Notes: generated by a model from the sequence alone, not told the origin. A stretch of DNA of 64,000 bases from Adiantum capillus-veneris (GCA_014529385.2 CM043968.1:5070001-5134000); one strand, 5' to 3'; shown: positions 1-12,917, numbered from the stretch's first letter. Numbers and translations: made by a program.

Positions 1-650
1 GTTGTACCTAGATTTTCAAAGAGACCTTCCAAAAATTACTGGTCATTCTAGGATCTCTATCTGATTACGATGAATGTTGGTAATCCATGGTGTTTGAAAA
101 TATGAGATATGAAGAGGGTTACCATTTGGTGTGCCTTAATAGTCTTTTTAACAAGAATAAAATGTGCTTGCTTGCTAATTCTGTCGACTATTGTCCATAT
201 TCCCATATTCCCATGGATAGACTTGGGTAATCCAAAGATAAAATCCATGGATATACTCTCCCATGGTGAATTAGGGATTTTCAACAGCTGGAGTAATCCA
301 GGTTTCTTTCCTCTATCATACGTTGTCTTTTGGCATACCACACATTGTGAAACATACTCTTGTATGTCCACTTTCATGGTAGGCCAATAGAAGTATGTCT
401 CTACTCCTCGAAGAGTAGGTTGAATGCCTCTATGCCCCGCATAGGGAGGAGCATGGGATTCATACATGACTTTCTTATGAAGGGAGTGGGTAACACATAG
501 CCAATTTCCATGGAGAATATAACCATCCTGCAAGGTGAATGGTTCCTCTTTCTTCCCCAAAGCAAGGTTTGACATTACATCTTTAAAGTCAGGGTCAATA
601 GCATGCTCATCTATCATAGAAGATAGATCATTGTGAGTTGCTATAGACAC
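1..650 (-). pseudogene. Ty3/gypsy integrase, partial
   Basis: The integrase inserts the element cDNA into the host chromosome. The N-terminal H2C2 zinc-binding domain is visible: two histidines in the SHAPPYAGHRG stretch and a CVVC pair about 40 residues later. The catalytic core follows, with its first aspartate in SMDFIFGLP. The next expected aspartate region (DRDPRMTSNFW) is readable below position 57 only past a stop, so the frame is interrupted at about 55. The third catalytic residue lies beyond the window. It continues directly from the RNase H segment on the same strand. Confidence 0.85.
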
Positions 651-665
651 CGCATTAACTTTTGG

Positions 666-1193
666 TCATCGTGAAAGTGCATCGGCCACTTGATTGTGCT
701 TATTAGCAATGTGAGCAATATGAAAATAAAATTGCGAAAGAAAATTTTCCCACCTCATTTGTTTGTTGGAAAGCTTGATTTGCATCATGAAGTACTTGAG
801 ACTTTGGTTGTCTGTTTGTAAAATGAATGGAGTCCCCAATAAATAGTGCTTCCATGTGTCTAGGGCATGCAGAACAACTAAAAGCTCTTTCTTATAAATA
901 CCCAAGATCCGTTCATCCGTATTGAGCCTTCGGCTCTCATATGCTATGGCATGCCCTTCTTGAAGCAAGACTGCTCTAAGGCAATCACCACAAGCATCAC
1001 ATTGGACCTCAAATGGCTTTGAGAGATCCGAAAGCATGAGGACTGGTTGAGAGGTAAGCTTCTCTTTGAGCTTGTCAAAAGCATTTTGCTCCTTAGTAGT
1101 CCATGAATACTTATCATTCTTCTTTGTTAAGTCATGTATTGGTCTTGCTATTTGAGAAAATTTTGCTATGAAGCGTCTATAGTATGCACACAT
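666..1193 (-). pseudogene. Ty3/gypsy RNase H domain
   Basis: This segment degrades the RNA strand during reverse transcription. It starts with the RT connection motif (MCAYYRRFIAKFSQIARPI), then an RNase H core with the first acidic residue in FEVQCDACG, a glutamate in YKKELLVVLHAL and an aspartate in LQTDNQSLKYF. It ends in the conserved NKHNQVADALSR motif that normally precedes the integrase. The open frame is 175 codons, with a break toward the RT at about 1194-1300. The canonical DAS(D) near the first aspartate reads DAC here. Confidence 0.87.
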
Positions 1194-1299
1194 ACGAATA
1201 AAGCTTCTTAGTTCATGTAAATTCCTTGGATCAGGATGCTTTTTATTACCTCTAACTTTGATGGATCCATACAGATAACATCTTGAGAGATCTTATGAC

Positions 1300-1993
1300 C
1301 TAAGTATTAAATCTCTTGAAGGAAAAATTGGCTTTCCTTTTGGTTGAGAAAAAGCTTGTTCTCCCTCAATGCTTGAAAAATCACTTGGAGATGTTGCTTG
1401 TGTTCCTCTAAGGACTTGGAGTAGATGATGATATCATCAAAGAACACTCCAGTGAAATTGGGGCAGGGTCTAAATATTTTCTCCATCAAACAATTGAATG
1501 TGGCTCGTGCATTAGTCAAGCCAAAAGGCATGACTAGATATTCATAAAGATCAAACATTGTACGAAACACGGTCTTCAGGATATCTTCATCCACTATCCT
1601 TATTTGATGATAGCTACTTTTAAGGTCAATCCTAATGAATTAGGTAGGGCCTTGTAGCTTATCAAATAGATCTTCTACCCGAGGCACGGGAAATCTGTTA
1701 TTGATAATGATATGGTTTAGTGCTCGATAGTCCACACAAATACGACATGTACCATCTTTCTTTTGCAATAAAAGGACTGGATAACAAAAGGGAAAGGAGC
1801 TAGGCCTCACCATCCCTTTGTCTACCAATTCTTGTACTTGCCTCATGATCTCCTCTTGTTGAGCTTGCGAAACTCGATAAGGAGGCTTGTTAGGCGGTGA
1901 GCTTCCTAGTAGGAGATCAATTCGATGGTCATCATCCCATCGTTTTGGAGGTAAGTCCATAGGGATATCATCGATAAAAACATCTTGTAATCC
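1300..1993 (-). pseudogene. Ty3/gypsy reverse transcriptase
   Basis: The RT spans two open segments. The upstream piece (1640-1960) has LLQKKDGTCRICVDYRALN and the RFPVPRVEDLFDKL motif. The downstream piece (1307-1594) has YLVMPFGLTNARATF and the catalytic box VFFDDIIIYSKS, where FFDD is the polymerase aspartate pair. A stop separates them at about 1637, exactly where the first catalytic aspartate motif (FIRIDLKSSYHQI) is readable. The homology is unmistakable but the gene is not translatable as it stands. Confidence 0.88.
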
Positions 1994-2431
1994 ATTTAGA
2001 AAAGTAGGTAAGTCTAACTCTTCTTGATTCCTACTATTTTAATTTATAAATCATTAGCGTCATTAGCGGATTCTTTGACAAAAATCATGTATGTAGAAAC
2101 CGAGCTTTTCATTGACTTATCAAAAGCCGATGAATTTACAAGTGGTATACTACGACCAGACTCATTAACATCTATATACATGCTCTTTCCCCTGTAGGTG
2201 AGTAGATTCTCTTCTTAGGGATCTTCATGTTGACGGCCATGCGGTTGAACCATGGTTCCCCTAGGATAGCATTCTCATGTTAGAGAGGAGAGATGAAAAA
2301 GTCTTCTTTGTTGACATAGCTTTGGACATGAAGCCTCAAATTCCCAATGAGGGAGTAACAAAGGCTTGCTGTCCCTTGAGAGTTGTGTCAGCAGTTACAA
2401 TATCTTCCATCTCAAAAGCTTGAATGCCCAA

Positions 2432-2960
2432 CTAGGTGGCCAACTCCATTGGTAAGAAGTTTTGAGTAGAGACAGGGTCAAACAAGATGAAGGCATCATG
2501 TTCCCTTACCTTTACCCAAGCATAGGGGAGAGGTGATCCTTTGCAATGAGCATCCTCTTTTGGAGCTTCAATGGTTGAAGCTCTAGGAGTCTCACTGCGG
2601 GCATTTCTCTTGGGGCAAGAACGATAGCCATGTCCTTGCTCCCCACTTAAAACACTTATGGTCCTTGCGAAAAGCTTGAAGCTCTTTTGGAGAGAGTTTG
2701 TTTTTACCTTTGTAAACTCCCTTCTCCTTGGACCGATTGTTGTTGTTGTTGTTGTTATTGGAATTGCCTTGGGAAGAACTTTGGACATTGGTTTTTCCCT
2801 TTGCATCCCTTTTGTCTTTGTTTTCCATGGGCTTGACATTCCGTCTAGCCCCTTGTTGGAAATTGATGCAAGAAGCAACCATGGTGTGGTGGATCACTTC
2901 GATGATAGAACTAGGCCGTTGGGAGTTGACATACTTGGCCATTTCTTCAGGTAATCCCAC
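2432..2960 (-). pseudogene. Ty3 gag C terminus: zinc knuckle and retropepsin remnant
   Basis: Two overlapping minus frames share this interval, showing a frameshift near 2650. One carries an asparagine-rich linker and KDHKCFK; the other continues with EQGHGYRSCPKRNA. Together they form a CCHC nucleocapsid knuckle split by the shift. Downstream, DAFILFDPVSTQNFLPMELA matches the retropepsin active-site region, but the usual D-T-G-S reads DPVS, so the protease is catalytically dead even if expressed. Confidence 0.72.
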
Positions 2961-3227
2961 TCAAAATTGTTGCCTTGTCTTGGCAAAGTCTATATTTTAA
3001 AAGCCAATAGCCTTCATATGTAAATCCCAAAACTTGTCCACATATTTGTGAATAGACTCATGGGAGACTGTGCCATTTAGTAAGAATTTTGTCCTTTGCA
3101 CCGCTTGCAAGGAGTTGCTTCATGATTTAAACTTGTAGAGCTTTCCATGTCTTTGGGGCTTCACCGTTGCCACAAAGGCTAGCCCACCATTGACGAGCCA
3201 ATTTTTGGAAGTGCATAGCTACACGGC

Positions 3228-3976
3228 CTAGCCTGGAGGACTCCATGAAGTCCTCATATCCAAAGGCCGCATCAAATTGCTGGATGAAGGCCAATACTTT
3301 GTCGTTGGCACCAAAGGTGCCATCATAGGTGAGAAAAGAGATACTCTTTCCTCCCTCTTTGAACTTCTTGAGCTTTTGTGACCTTCGCCATGCAAGGTAT
3401 GATTTGTGATGTCCTCCCCTCTTGTATTCTCTAGGAGAATAGCCATAGCTTTCGTCAGAAGAGGAGGAAGGTGAAGAATAAGGAGAAGAGGTGACCTCTT
3501 TCTTGACCTTTTATTCCTTTGTTTCCTCTCTTCCCTTTTGGAGTGACGAGGAGAAGGACTATGTGTTGACTGTTTCCTGTTGGGAGGAGTTGGCGAGGTC
3601 TAGAATGCCGTCTTCGTGGAGCCACATCTGCAGAGGAACTTAGGGATTCATTACTTTCTTGTTCTTTGGATTCCCTCTCTCGTATGGGAGAGAGTCTTCT
3701 TTTGGGGGTCTCATCAAGAGGCCTCCTAAGCTCTCTCTCCTCTTGGAGAGGAAGGGAAATCCCATAATCACGAAGCTGTTGACTAACTTCGGTTTGCAAA
3801 GCAAGGTTTCCCATAGCTTGCAGCAACTTAGTAATAAGATAATTGACAAGCATGGGGGCATCATCATTAGCACCTCCATGTGAAAAATCAAAGTTATCAA
3901 TGTTCATTCTACTCTCTTGGTTATTGTCAACCATGCTAATTATACTTATGTGTTTACTTAGTGTATTCTTTGGCAA
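3228..3976 (-). pseudogene. Ty3 gag N-terminal region
   Basis: The frame at 3455-3976 begins about 360 bp inside the primer-binding site, as expected for gag. It has an acidic and polar start, then a basic RRRHSRPRQ stretch. Capsid-like sequence continues with shifts through 3228-3446. No strongly diagnostic capsid motif is visible, so the assignment rests on position between the PBS and the zinc knuckle. Confidence 0.6.
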
Positions 3977-4332
3977 TTCAAAACCTTAGTTGCTACTCCT
4001 CTTAGCCTTTTAAAATCAGCACTTCAGCATCTACACCCACGGCTTGAATTGGTTAATTATAGAGAGTAGTGGACTGGGTCTAATATTGCAGAATTGCTGA
4101 GGGCTAGCTCCTTTTGGACTTCTTATGGTTCAATAATGGTAAAGCTGTAGGCAAGTCTAAAAAGACCCCATTCTTAAGACCAAAGCTCTCGAGGTATGCA
4201 CCATATCCCACATGGTGGGCTCAACAAAACGGATATAGATCCCAGTCCCACTTACCCTAATATATTTAACAAATCAACCATTAATAGGATACTTAAGGAC
4301 CTCTCTTCTTAAGCAAGAAAAGAGAAACCAAA

Positions 4333-4345
4333 GGCTTTGATACGA
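4333..4345 (-). other. Primer-binding site of the left Ty3 element
   Basis: On the minus strand the sequence TCGTATCAAAGCC matches 11 of 13 bases of the plant initiator-Met tRNA PBS (TGGTATCAGAGCC). It lies one base from an LTR end reading TTACA, so it fixes both the orientation and the inner boundary of the 5' LTR. Confidence 0.75.
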
Positions 4346-4346
4346 A

Positions 4347-5084
4347 TGTAATGGAAATTGCCTATGAACTTTTAGAATAGCAGAATTAAGAGAATTAGAG
4401 TGAGCATTTTTGTGAGATTACTTTGAGAACATAGAGGGTGAAATTAATTGATGGTAGCAACATAAATATAGTACTTACTTAATTTGGCATGAACAATACT
4501 TTTGCAAGAGAGAGTATTAGAGAACATGTCAATAGTTGAGGACCGGATTTACTTGGAGTTGGTCCCCCCTCCAAAAGGCATTTGTATTATAGATTCTCCC
4601 ATCAAGAGAGACTTGGTACAATATAATCTTTGTGTTCCTTGTGACCTAGTGATGCAATGAAGATGGAAAGCTTCATGCATCACGAGCGTAACATCAACTT
4701 TGCAAAAAACATTAACTATCCCAAGCCTCAGTTCCGAGGCCTCAAACACCTTCAAAGGTGGAGAGAGCTAGCGGGGAATGAGGGTAGGGAAGAGGAAGAA
4801 GAATTATTCATAGGAGAAAGAAATAGTTACTCACTTATCATCACTCTTCTTGCTTAGCATAGCATAATAGCATAGTAATGAAGATGAAGAAGATGGAAAG
4901 ATTAAGCATTGAAGCATGGCTCTTGGTTGGATTGACATTCCATAGCCAAGAGTGTTGGTGTAGGCTCTCTACTTCTCAACAAGCTTGGAGAAGGAGATGG
5001 AGCTCTTGCACTTTGCACTTCACACAATGAGTGCGTGTGCGTGTGTGTGTGGGAGAGTATACCCCTTCTCATGCTTAGTCCACC

Positions 5085-5126
<42 letters not shown>

Positions 5127-5750
5127 ATTATTTAATTATACCATTTGGACATGTGTCCTCTATTTTCTCTTTGAGAGAAAGAACTTAATTATTTATTTTT
5201 ATGCATCTAAATTCTCATTGGACCACTTTAAAGCCTATCCAATAGGGTTCAAGCACATCATGAGGGCCCAAATGGAGAGGATCTTGACATGTGTCTTTTC
5301 TGCTTCTTAAGATATTCTGTTTGAATTGAACACTTCAAGCACCTTAGTCATTTAAGCATGAAAATTGTTTATGCCTCTTGATAGATCATGTTTGAGTTGA
5401 ACACTTCAAGAACCTTAGTCATTTAAGCATGAGAAGCACCTCAAGCTTGGGCAAGGTTCCCACAAACACCTTAAGCACCTCAGTTAGCAAGCACGACAAG
5501 CACCTCATGCTTGGGTAGGATTCCCACCTCAAGGTCAGCCCTATCTTGCCTAAGGTCAAAGGACTTTTTAACACTAACTTTTGGAGGTCTTTGATGAAGC
5601 TAACCATAAGGTCTTTAAGCTCCATTAGGTAGCATTGCTCTTTAAAAGACCATCTCTCATTTGCACCCCTTTAACCTTGGCCCCGTGTTGAGACAGATCC
5701 ATAAGCACATGTCTATATTCTTACCCTTGTTCCTCTTTATTCTCCCACAT
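4347..5750 (-). repeat. 5' LTR of the left Ty3 element (outer end uncertain)
   Basis: The inner end is fixed by the PBS at 4333-4345 and a terminal CA on the minus strand. The outer end cannot be proved because the other LTR is outside the window; 5750 is only a candidate TG start (TGTGGGAG on minus). The interval contains a (TC)n tract and no credible ORF. Confidence 0.45.
5089..5123. repeat. (TC)n microsatellite
   Basis: About 17 uninterrupted TC units. Short plus-strand ORFs that read through it are low-complexity artefacts. Confidence 0.95.
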
Positions 5751-6681
<931 letters not shown>

Positions 6682-7071
6682 TTACCTATATAGTAGTTTG
6701 GTTATATATACAGAAAAACAGAAAAAAGCATGTATTTTTGTACACAAAATCCATTGTGGTAATAATTTTTGTAAAAGGAACGAGGTGAAAAATGGGGGGT
6801 TAACCATCTTCCTCCCAAACACCAGATGGGAACCCACCCCTTGGGGGATTGTTTGAGGTATCTACTTTCATTACCTTAAAACGCACGCCCGTTGGCTCTA
6901 TCTGTGTCACTTAACTACACTACAATGAGTATGATACCCCCTACACGAGGTCTCTCTCCCTCTCAACTCCCCGTATGTAAGCAGGAGTAGCCATAGAGGC
7001 GGCTTGGGAAGCAAAAAAGCTAATGAGGACTTGATCGTTGGCGTCTTCTCCTTGAACTTGCCTGAAGGCAC

Positions 7072-7079
7072 TATACAAG
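7072..7079 (+). promoter_or_regulatory. TATA-like box of PLE copy 1
   Basis: TATACAAG lies about 390 bp from the element start. The equivalent positions in copy 2 (TATATAAG) and copy 3 (TATTTAAAG) are also TATA-like, each followed by GTGAGGGTGC and then CCCCTCACTTAG. Conservation across copies supports an internal promoter; here the box has drifted. Confidence 0.5.
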
Positions 7080-7479
7080 GTGAGGGTGCTCTGGCCCCTC
7101 ACTTAGTCTATGGGTTTATTTTCCTCTGCATGTATTCTTCAAGGAGAGGTGTGAGGGCTTTTTTGATACTAAGTAGCTATGGAAGTTTTTAAGCTACCAT
7201 CTCAGGTTGGTACTCACCTTGATCCCTTGATGAGATACGTTAATGGTTTTTTTTCCTGCCAAAACGAGCAGTTACCAACTAATGGTACCTGGTTTTTTTC
7301 CTTTGATTTTTTTTTTTGCGACTACATAACTAGGCAATTAAATATTATTTTAAATACATTGATGATCATACTGAGCACTATTTGGTTTTTTGTCCATTGT
7401 AGGGGAATTAGTTTCTGCCTTTTTTAGCTTGTACAGCGCCTATAAATCATTTTTTGTTAAAGGTATTTTTGATAAACCA

Positions 7480-8360
7480 TATAAATGGTGCTTTCTGTGG
7501 CAATATTTGGAAAAGAAAATGGGGAATCTTATACGAGATACTGTCGTTCGACTGGCCTAGTGTTGGGGCTATTCATCACTTTATCGAATACATGGAAATT
7601 TTTGCATACTACTGCGCAGTGTGAAGGGGCTTGGTTTCTTTTGAGCAAAAGGTTGGGGTTTTTCAGCTTGAACAACACTTGTAACTCTTTTTAGATGGTA
7701 TGGTAACCAATGCACAACCAATATAGTGGTGATTTAATGTGGCAATACTCAGACAATGAAAAATGGGGAACTTATACTTGATATTGTCATTTTTCTGGCC
7801 TAGAGTCGGGCTGTTAAGACTTTGTATCAGATACATGGTAATTTTTGCATACTACTGTGTAGTGTGAAGGGGCTTGGTTTCTTTTGAGCAAAAGGTTGGG
7901 GTTGTTTTTTTTTAGCTTGAACAACACCTGTAACTGATTTTAGATGATATGGTAACCAATGCACAACTAGTATAATTGTGCTTTAATGTGGCAATACTCG
8001 GATAATGAAAAATGGGGGACCTGATACTTGATACTGTCGTTTTTTTGGCCTGGAGTCGGGGCTGTTGAGACTCTGTATCAGATACAAGGAAATTTTTGCA
8101 TACTACTATGTAGTGTAAAGGGGTTTTTCCTCCCTCAGGCCACGTTTGGGTTTGTTACACTTACAAAGGATCGTGCGTAGTAAGTTATATCGCATAAAGT
8201 TGATAGTACTGGCAACATATATGGGGTTTTTCTCCTTACTAATCTTCTTGACTTGGGCTACACTTACAAAGGATCCCGCATAGTAAGTTATATCGCATGA
8301 AGTTGACAATACTGGTAACATATATGGGTTTTTTCTCCTTACTAATCTTCTTAACATGGG
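7480..8360 (+). repeat. Tandem subrepeats in the 5' region of PLE copy 1
   Basis: A unit of about 242 bp containing GAAGGGGCTTGGTTTCTTTT occurs near 7620 and 7865, with a third degraded unit ending near 8130. A second, shorter repeat (about 115 bp, containing AGTAAGTTATATCGCAT) follows at about 8150-8360. Copy 2 carries the same arrangement at about 14790-15690, so the repeats predate the split of the copies. Confidence 0.75.
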
Positions 8361-8924
8361 CTCTTTTAGTGGGTTTTTTTTTTTCATACAAACCCTAGTA
8401 GGATGACAGTCATAAATAAATATGAGATTGTTAAGTCGGCTAGACAAAATTGGAGAGGTTTTTTTTGGAAGGTATCTAGAGTTGGTATTAAGAAACACTT
8501 TATGGCTTCATGATAATTAGTTAATCTAGTGAAATTGGAGCCCGACAAAATTGGCAAAGATGTTCTGGTATTGGTACAGATCTCAAGTTGATAGTTAGGT
8601 TACTTTATGATTTCTGATACTTGGGAATTCGGGCCTAAACAAATAGGCGTAACAGTTTCAAAAAAAAACTAACCTATGGGTTAAAATAAGACACTTGGAT
8701 CAAAAGGGGTAATGGCCTTTTGATCAAAATGATATATATGTTAAATATCTAGTTAAAGGTCTTGTTAAACATTAAGCTATTAAAAAAAAAACATACAATT
8801 ACTGACTTTTTTTTTTTTGAAAAGAACGAAAAGACATGAACATTTTGATAGTGGTTTTAAGTTAAAAAGGGTTGTAAGTTGGACACAGATAATAACTGAT
8901 ATAGTCCGTTGACACCTGTAATAC

Positions 8925-8990
8925 ACATCCAAAGCTAACAAATCTGTTGTCTTGTTTGGATGAATGTAGGTAAGGACTCTATCCTTTCTT
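8925..8990 (+). promoter_or_regulatory. Conserved splice-like block (AG|GTAAGG) in copy 1
   Basis: The sequence runs GCTAAC, a T-rich stretch, then GAATGTAG|GTAAGGACTC. It combines a branch-point-like motif, a pyrimidine-rich tract, AG and an immediate GTAAGG donor. The same block is found in copies 2 and 3 and, more diverged, in the family II element. It is conserved non-coding sequence; a recursive splice site is one reading. Confidence 0.4.
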
Positions 8991-9499
8991 GGATTTTGTT
9001 TTGGCTTAAAGCTATTGTGAGTCAGATAGTATACCTACTCTTACCACTTGGGAAGTAATCCTTTATTGAATCACTATCATTGTATACTAGAATGAGGCTT
9101 CATTCTCATATGCCATGTACAAAGATAATTCTAAGATTGAGTTATTTTTGTACTAATTTTTACCTTTTCTCTGAAGCCAACTGTCTTTTGAATGTAAAGG
9201 CTCAATTATGTCTTATTATATAAGTTGAAACATCTACACACACGTCCTATACATAAGTTTTTTTTCATTTTTTTGAAAAAAAACCGGGACGTTGGCTTTA
9301 TAGAGTATCTTGAATCTTGGTTCTATGCTTGGACCCACTACCGTTAATTCCTTGATTGGTTGGATGGTGTTAGGTGGTCCTACATAGGCTAAGATTATGG
9401 TTTCTTGCTCATGGCTTTCATGGTCTCTGACCTTACCGATTTAAGAATATCAAGCTCAAACTACTGGACTAATCATATATATATTTTCTTTCATGATCA

Positions 9500-9680
9500 C
9501 AAACACTTTAAGTTGACAGCTCGCATGAGGGTAAACCATGACCCGAAGAAAAATATGAGGATTTTAGAACAAATTAGATTTTACCTAAAGGACCAGACTC
9601 CTAAAAATTCCCTACCTGTTAGAACTAGACCTTTTTTGGCTAGACGGGCAAAACATTGTATTACGTACTACCACAAGTAA
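9500..9680 (+). pseudogene. Conserved small ORF or exon upstream of ORF1, PLE copy 1
   Basis: The frame reads HFKLTARMRVNHDPKKN, then ILEQIRFYLKDQ and PVRTRPFLARRAKHC. Clear homologs occur at the same place in copy 3 (19120-19301), in the right-edge copy on the minus strand (63418-63700) and, weaker, in the family II element (27263-27408). The peptide is strongly basic. An acceptor-like TTTCTTTCATGATCAC precedes it, and a sequence with TACTAAC and TTACAG follows before ORF1, suggesting an exon. Function is unknown; a nucleic-acid-binding leader is conceivable from its charge alone. Confidence 0.55.
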
Positions 9681-9714
9681 TCCATGACTTACTAACTAAT
9701 TTTGTCTGTTACAG

Positions 9715-11061
9715 ACCCTTGCTCTCTTGCAAGTCTTGGAACTATCTTTTGAACCCCTTTCTGTGGCTACCTCTCATGTCCTCAGATGTATTGGCAGTCT
9801 GGATGCTTCTCAATTAATATATGACTCGCTCTATCTTCAGACAGAAAATTGTCTATCTTACACATGCTATCCTTTAATGATTGGGTCAAAATTCTAGCTA
9901 CCTTGGACAAGGTATATGATTTCTCAGTAAATAGCTCAATTTCTTATTCTTTCTTTACAATATTAGTAGGAGGTTGCCTTATTTTCGTCTTCTGGAGCTG
10001 ATCCATCTAACTTTTCAAAAAAACAATGTGGGCTCAATCCATCTTTTATTAGTGCCCCTGCTGCCCCTTATATTCCTCAAACCGGTGGAATATTTTGCAG
10101 AGATAACGCAACTCTTGAGGCTGTCAAGGAATTTCAAAATAATCTTTGTTCCCTAAGTGACTCTAACCTTTTAGAAATGGTTCCCAAGGTATCCAAGGTT
10201 TTTCCTTTCCTCCCTGCCAGACAGATTGAAATTGAATTCTTTGGTGTGGATCATCAGCTTTGGGTTCTTCCTAACAAAGTCCTAACAAAGCTTTTTTGAC
10301 ACCTATTCTTAGTGAGACTTGGGTTTATCTGGCTAACCTTCTAGCTGCGACTATTGAGGACTATAGACTCAAAATTTTGAAAGGCGGCTAGTTCTTAGAC
10401 AAAGGAGAACTCATAAAAGCCCCCTTCAACCTCAACTTGATAGACCAATCCAAGTGCTCATCTACTACAGGTCTATACATACAGATGAAAGGGAACATGG
10501 AGTTTGCTAAAAGTAATCTTGATTTCTACACAGAATCCATTTGGAATGTCTTTTGACATTATATTAAATGTGCTTGTAAATTTCTAGATCCTAAAGCCCC
10601 ATGTGAATCCAGCATTATGTGGTTTGACCATGCTATCTCATTATCCTCAACCATTTGGACCAGCTCTTTTCTGAAAAATCGATGGACTTTCATTTGTCTC
10701 TCATCTGCTCTCGGCTTGGTGGCCACAGGCCAAACAATTGGTTGTTGCTCAAATTGCTTTCAACATTTTTTGTGGGCTTATGCTTGGTATCCTCAAGGAA
10801 TTGAAAGCTGATGAACCTGGGACCTATCTTACTACCTATGCAAATTACAAGGGTGTTAAGATTATCATCAATATTCTTAAAGCTTGTATTGATAATGATG
10901 CTTCCCCCTCACTGAAAAGAGCCAACTCTCTTACCACTCCCAATTCTTTCACTTCATTCCTGACTCCCAGTTCTTCCTCTCATTTTACTAGAGGAAAATC
11001 TCGTAGCTTTACTAGGGGAAGAGGAAGGAATACCCCCATCAGGCACGTTCTTGACTTATGA
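9715..11061 (+). pseudogene. PLE ORF1 remnant, copy 1
   Basis: Collinear with ORF1 of the family II element (27504-28840): GIFCRDNATLEAVKEFQ, then a WVLPNK segment and LDKGELIKAPFNLNLIDQSK, and an RG-rich C-terminal tail (TRGKSRSFTRGRGRN) ending IRHVLDL-stop. It is interrupted by several stops and shifts, including TGA at about 10554. The product has no recognised family; the RG tail suggests RNA binding. The stop lies six bases before the ORF2 ATG. Confidence 0.7.
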
Positions 11062-11067
11062 TCACTT

Positions 11068-12715
11068 ATGATTGTGCAGGTTGCTGTTGGTCCTTGTGAA
11101 AGGCTATCCCTCACAAAAAAGACGTCTGACAAAAAGTTTATCTATGAACATTTTCTTTTTCAAAATGTACTTCTGGATTGGGTACACCCTAAAACACTTT
11201 TTTGTGAATGTTTTGACTTATTATTTGGAAATTATGAGTTACTTGATAATGTTCTTGTTGGTTGGAAGTATCAACAACCTATTAAGAATGTGGTCTACAG
11301 TAATGATTTCTTAAAACACAGCACTATGCCTATTTGTGATTGTGCTAAATATATCTAATACTATAAATATTTTGACACTTATGGATTACATGTCTACACT
11401 TGTTATCTTGATCTCATTGAAAATACCACAATTAGAAAAATCCTTGCTAAAGGACTTAATCACAAACCCACTTTTCCAAAATACCCATATCTTGCTCTAA
11501 CAGCTTTACGTAGCTGTTTAATTGACATTGTCAGTACTCTCCAACTAGAGAAGACAGTTCTATTGGACTTAATAAAACTGGTTGAAAAAATCTTCTTTCA
11601 AAAGATCTCACATATACCTTTTCAATGGCTTTCCACTAACAGCTCTTGGATCACACACTAACTAGCTGAGAATTTCAAAAAACTTTTACATAACTAGTTC
11701 ACACATATACCTTTTCAATGGCTTTCTTCTAACAGCTCTTGGATCACACCACAACTAGCTGAGGATTTTCAAAAACTTATACATAACTGGTTTATTGTTG
11801 GACTAGATAAAATCTCCAATTGTCCCACTCTTATATGCAAAAACTTGGCCTGGAATGCAACACACTCTAGGATTTTTGGGAAGGAATTCACACCACTTAA
11901 AGCTTCCCCTTATAAAGTCACGTGATATTTCAAAACATCTTGAAAGTATAGGTTATTTTGATCAAATTACCAAACTTCATGTACTATTTCCCACCTATAA
12001 GGTACACAAACATAAGTTTAGATGGATATCAGATGCCTCGAATAGTATTTTTTCTAATATTACTAAAGATATTACTTAACTTTCTGTACTATTTCCCACC
12101 TATAAGGTACACAAACATAAGTTTAGATGGATATCAGATGCCTCAAATAGTATTTTTTCTAATATTACTAAAGATATTACCCTTTTTCTTAATTTGATTC
12201 TGCTAAATTTGAAAATATATGTGCCTTATAGAAAATCTACTCTAACTTTCTACAAATTCACTACAACCCTTTTTGGTTAGTTAAAAATTCCACTGAGGTT
12301 ACTCTTAACCTACCAAAACAAATCTTTCATCTCTTCACAACTGATATTACAACCGATATTCATCTCTTCACAACTGATATTACCCAATGCTATAAGAATA
12401 TACCCTAAGAAGGGGATTTAGGATCGAAAGATGTTCTATCTCAAATGATTAACTAGCCTTCAAAAATGCTAGGGAGAATGGTTACTCTTACATTTCACTT
12501 TCCAGACAACCTAGATGGATTAAAAAGACACAATCCCCTCATCTCCTTCACTTCGATGATATTAGACTATTCGGTAACATATCTTGGGTACTTGATAATT
12601 GTACCATTCTCCTCGGAGGACAGTGTTTTAATCAAAGCCAGGGAATTCCTATGAGATTTTCCTGCTCACTTGTAATGTAGAATGTCTTACTACTAGCTCA
12701 TACTATATTATATTC
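11068..12715 (+). pseudogene. PLE ORF2 remnant (CxC domain and N-terminal half of RT), copy 1
   Basis: It opens with ATG six bases after the ORF1 stop. MPICDCAKY is the CxC motif, followed by YGLHVYTCYLDLI and IRKILAKGLNHKPTFP; this layout is known from N-terminal PLE clades (Naiad/Chlamys type). Further on come HKHKFRWISDAS, a catalytic-aspartate segment (FTTDITQCYKNI) and QSQGIPMRFSC. Local tandem duplications near 11608-11787 and 11975-12180 and many stops break it. The RT is then split by an insertion at about 12716-13404. Confidence 0.75.
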
Positions 12716-12917
12716 ATTCATTGTCTAGATTCCCTCGCATTTCTCTTACCTCAAATTTCTATCTTCCCCTTTCTCTTACTCTCATAAAATGGCAATTCAA
12801 GAGTTGAACCCTCTCCATTATGAAATCACGATGACATTTCAGTGCTGGGATAAGCCATCTAGACAAACGCCCATGCTGCCAGTTGAGGTGCCCTTTACAC
12901 TTGCATAAAATACTAAC

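Larger units (their letters stand above)
1..4346 (-). mobile_element. Ty3/gypsy LTR retrotransposon, internal region, cut by left window edge
   Basis: Reading the minus strand from high to low coordinates gives primer-binding site, gag, zinc knuckle, protease, reverse transcriptase, RNase H and integrase. This is the order of Ty3/gypsy elements, where integrase follows RNase H. The integrase core runs off position 1, so the 3' end and 3' LTR lie outside the window. Every domain is broken by stops or frameshifts, so the copy is dead. No chromodomain can be judged because the C terminus is missing. Confidence 0.9.

Noticed and set aside
8106-8498. 130-codon minus-strand ORF, with a similar 139-codon ORF at 15409-15828
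   Set aside because: The similarity reflects near-identical DNA of PLE copies 1 and 2; the ORFs run through the tandem subrepeats, show no homolog elsewhere and no coding-type substitution pattern. This contrasts with the family II antisense gene.
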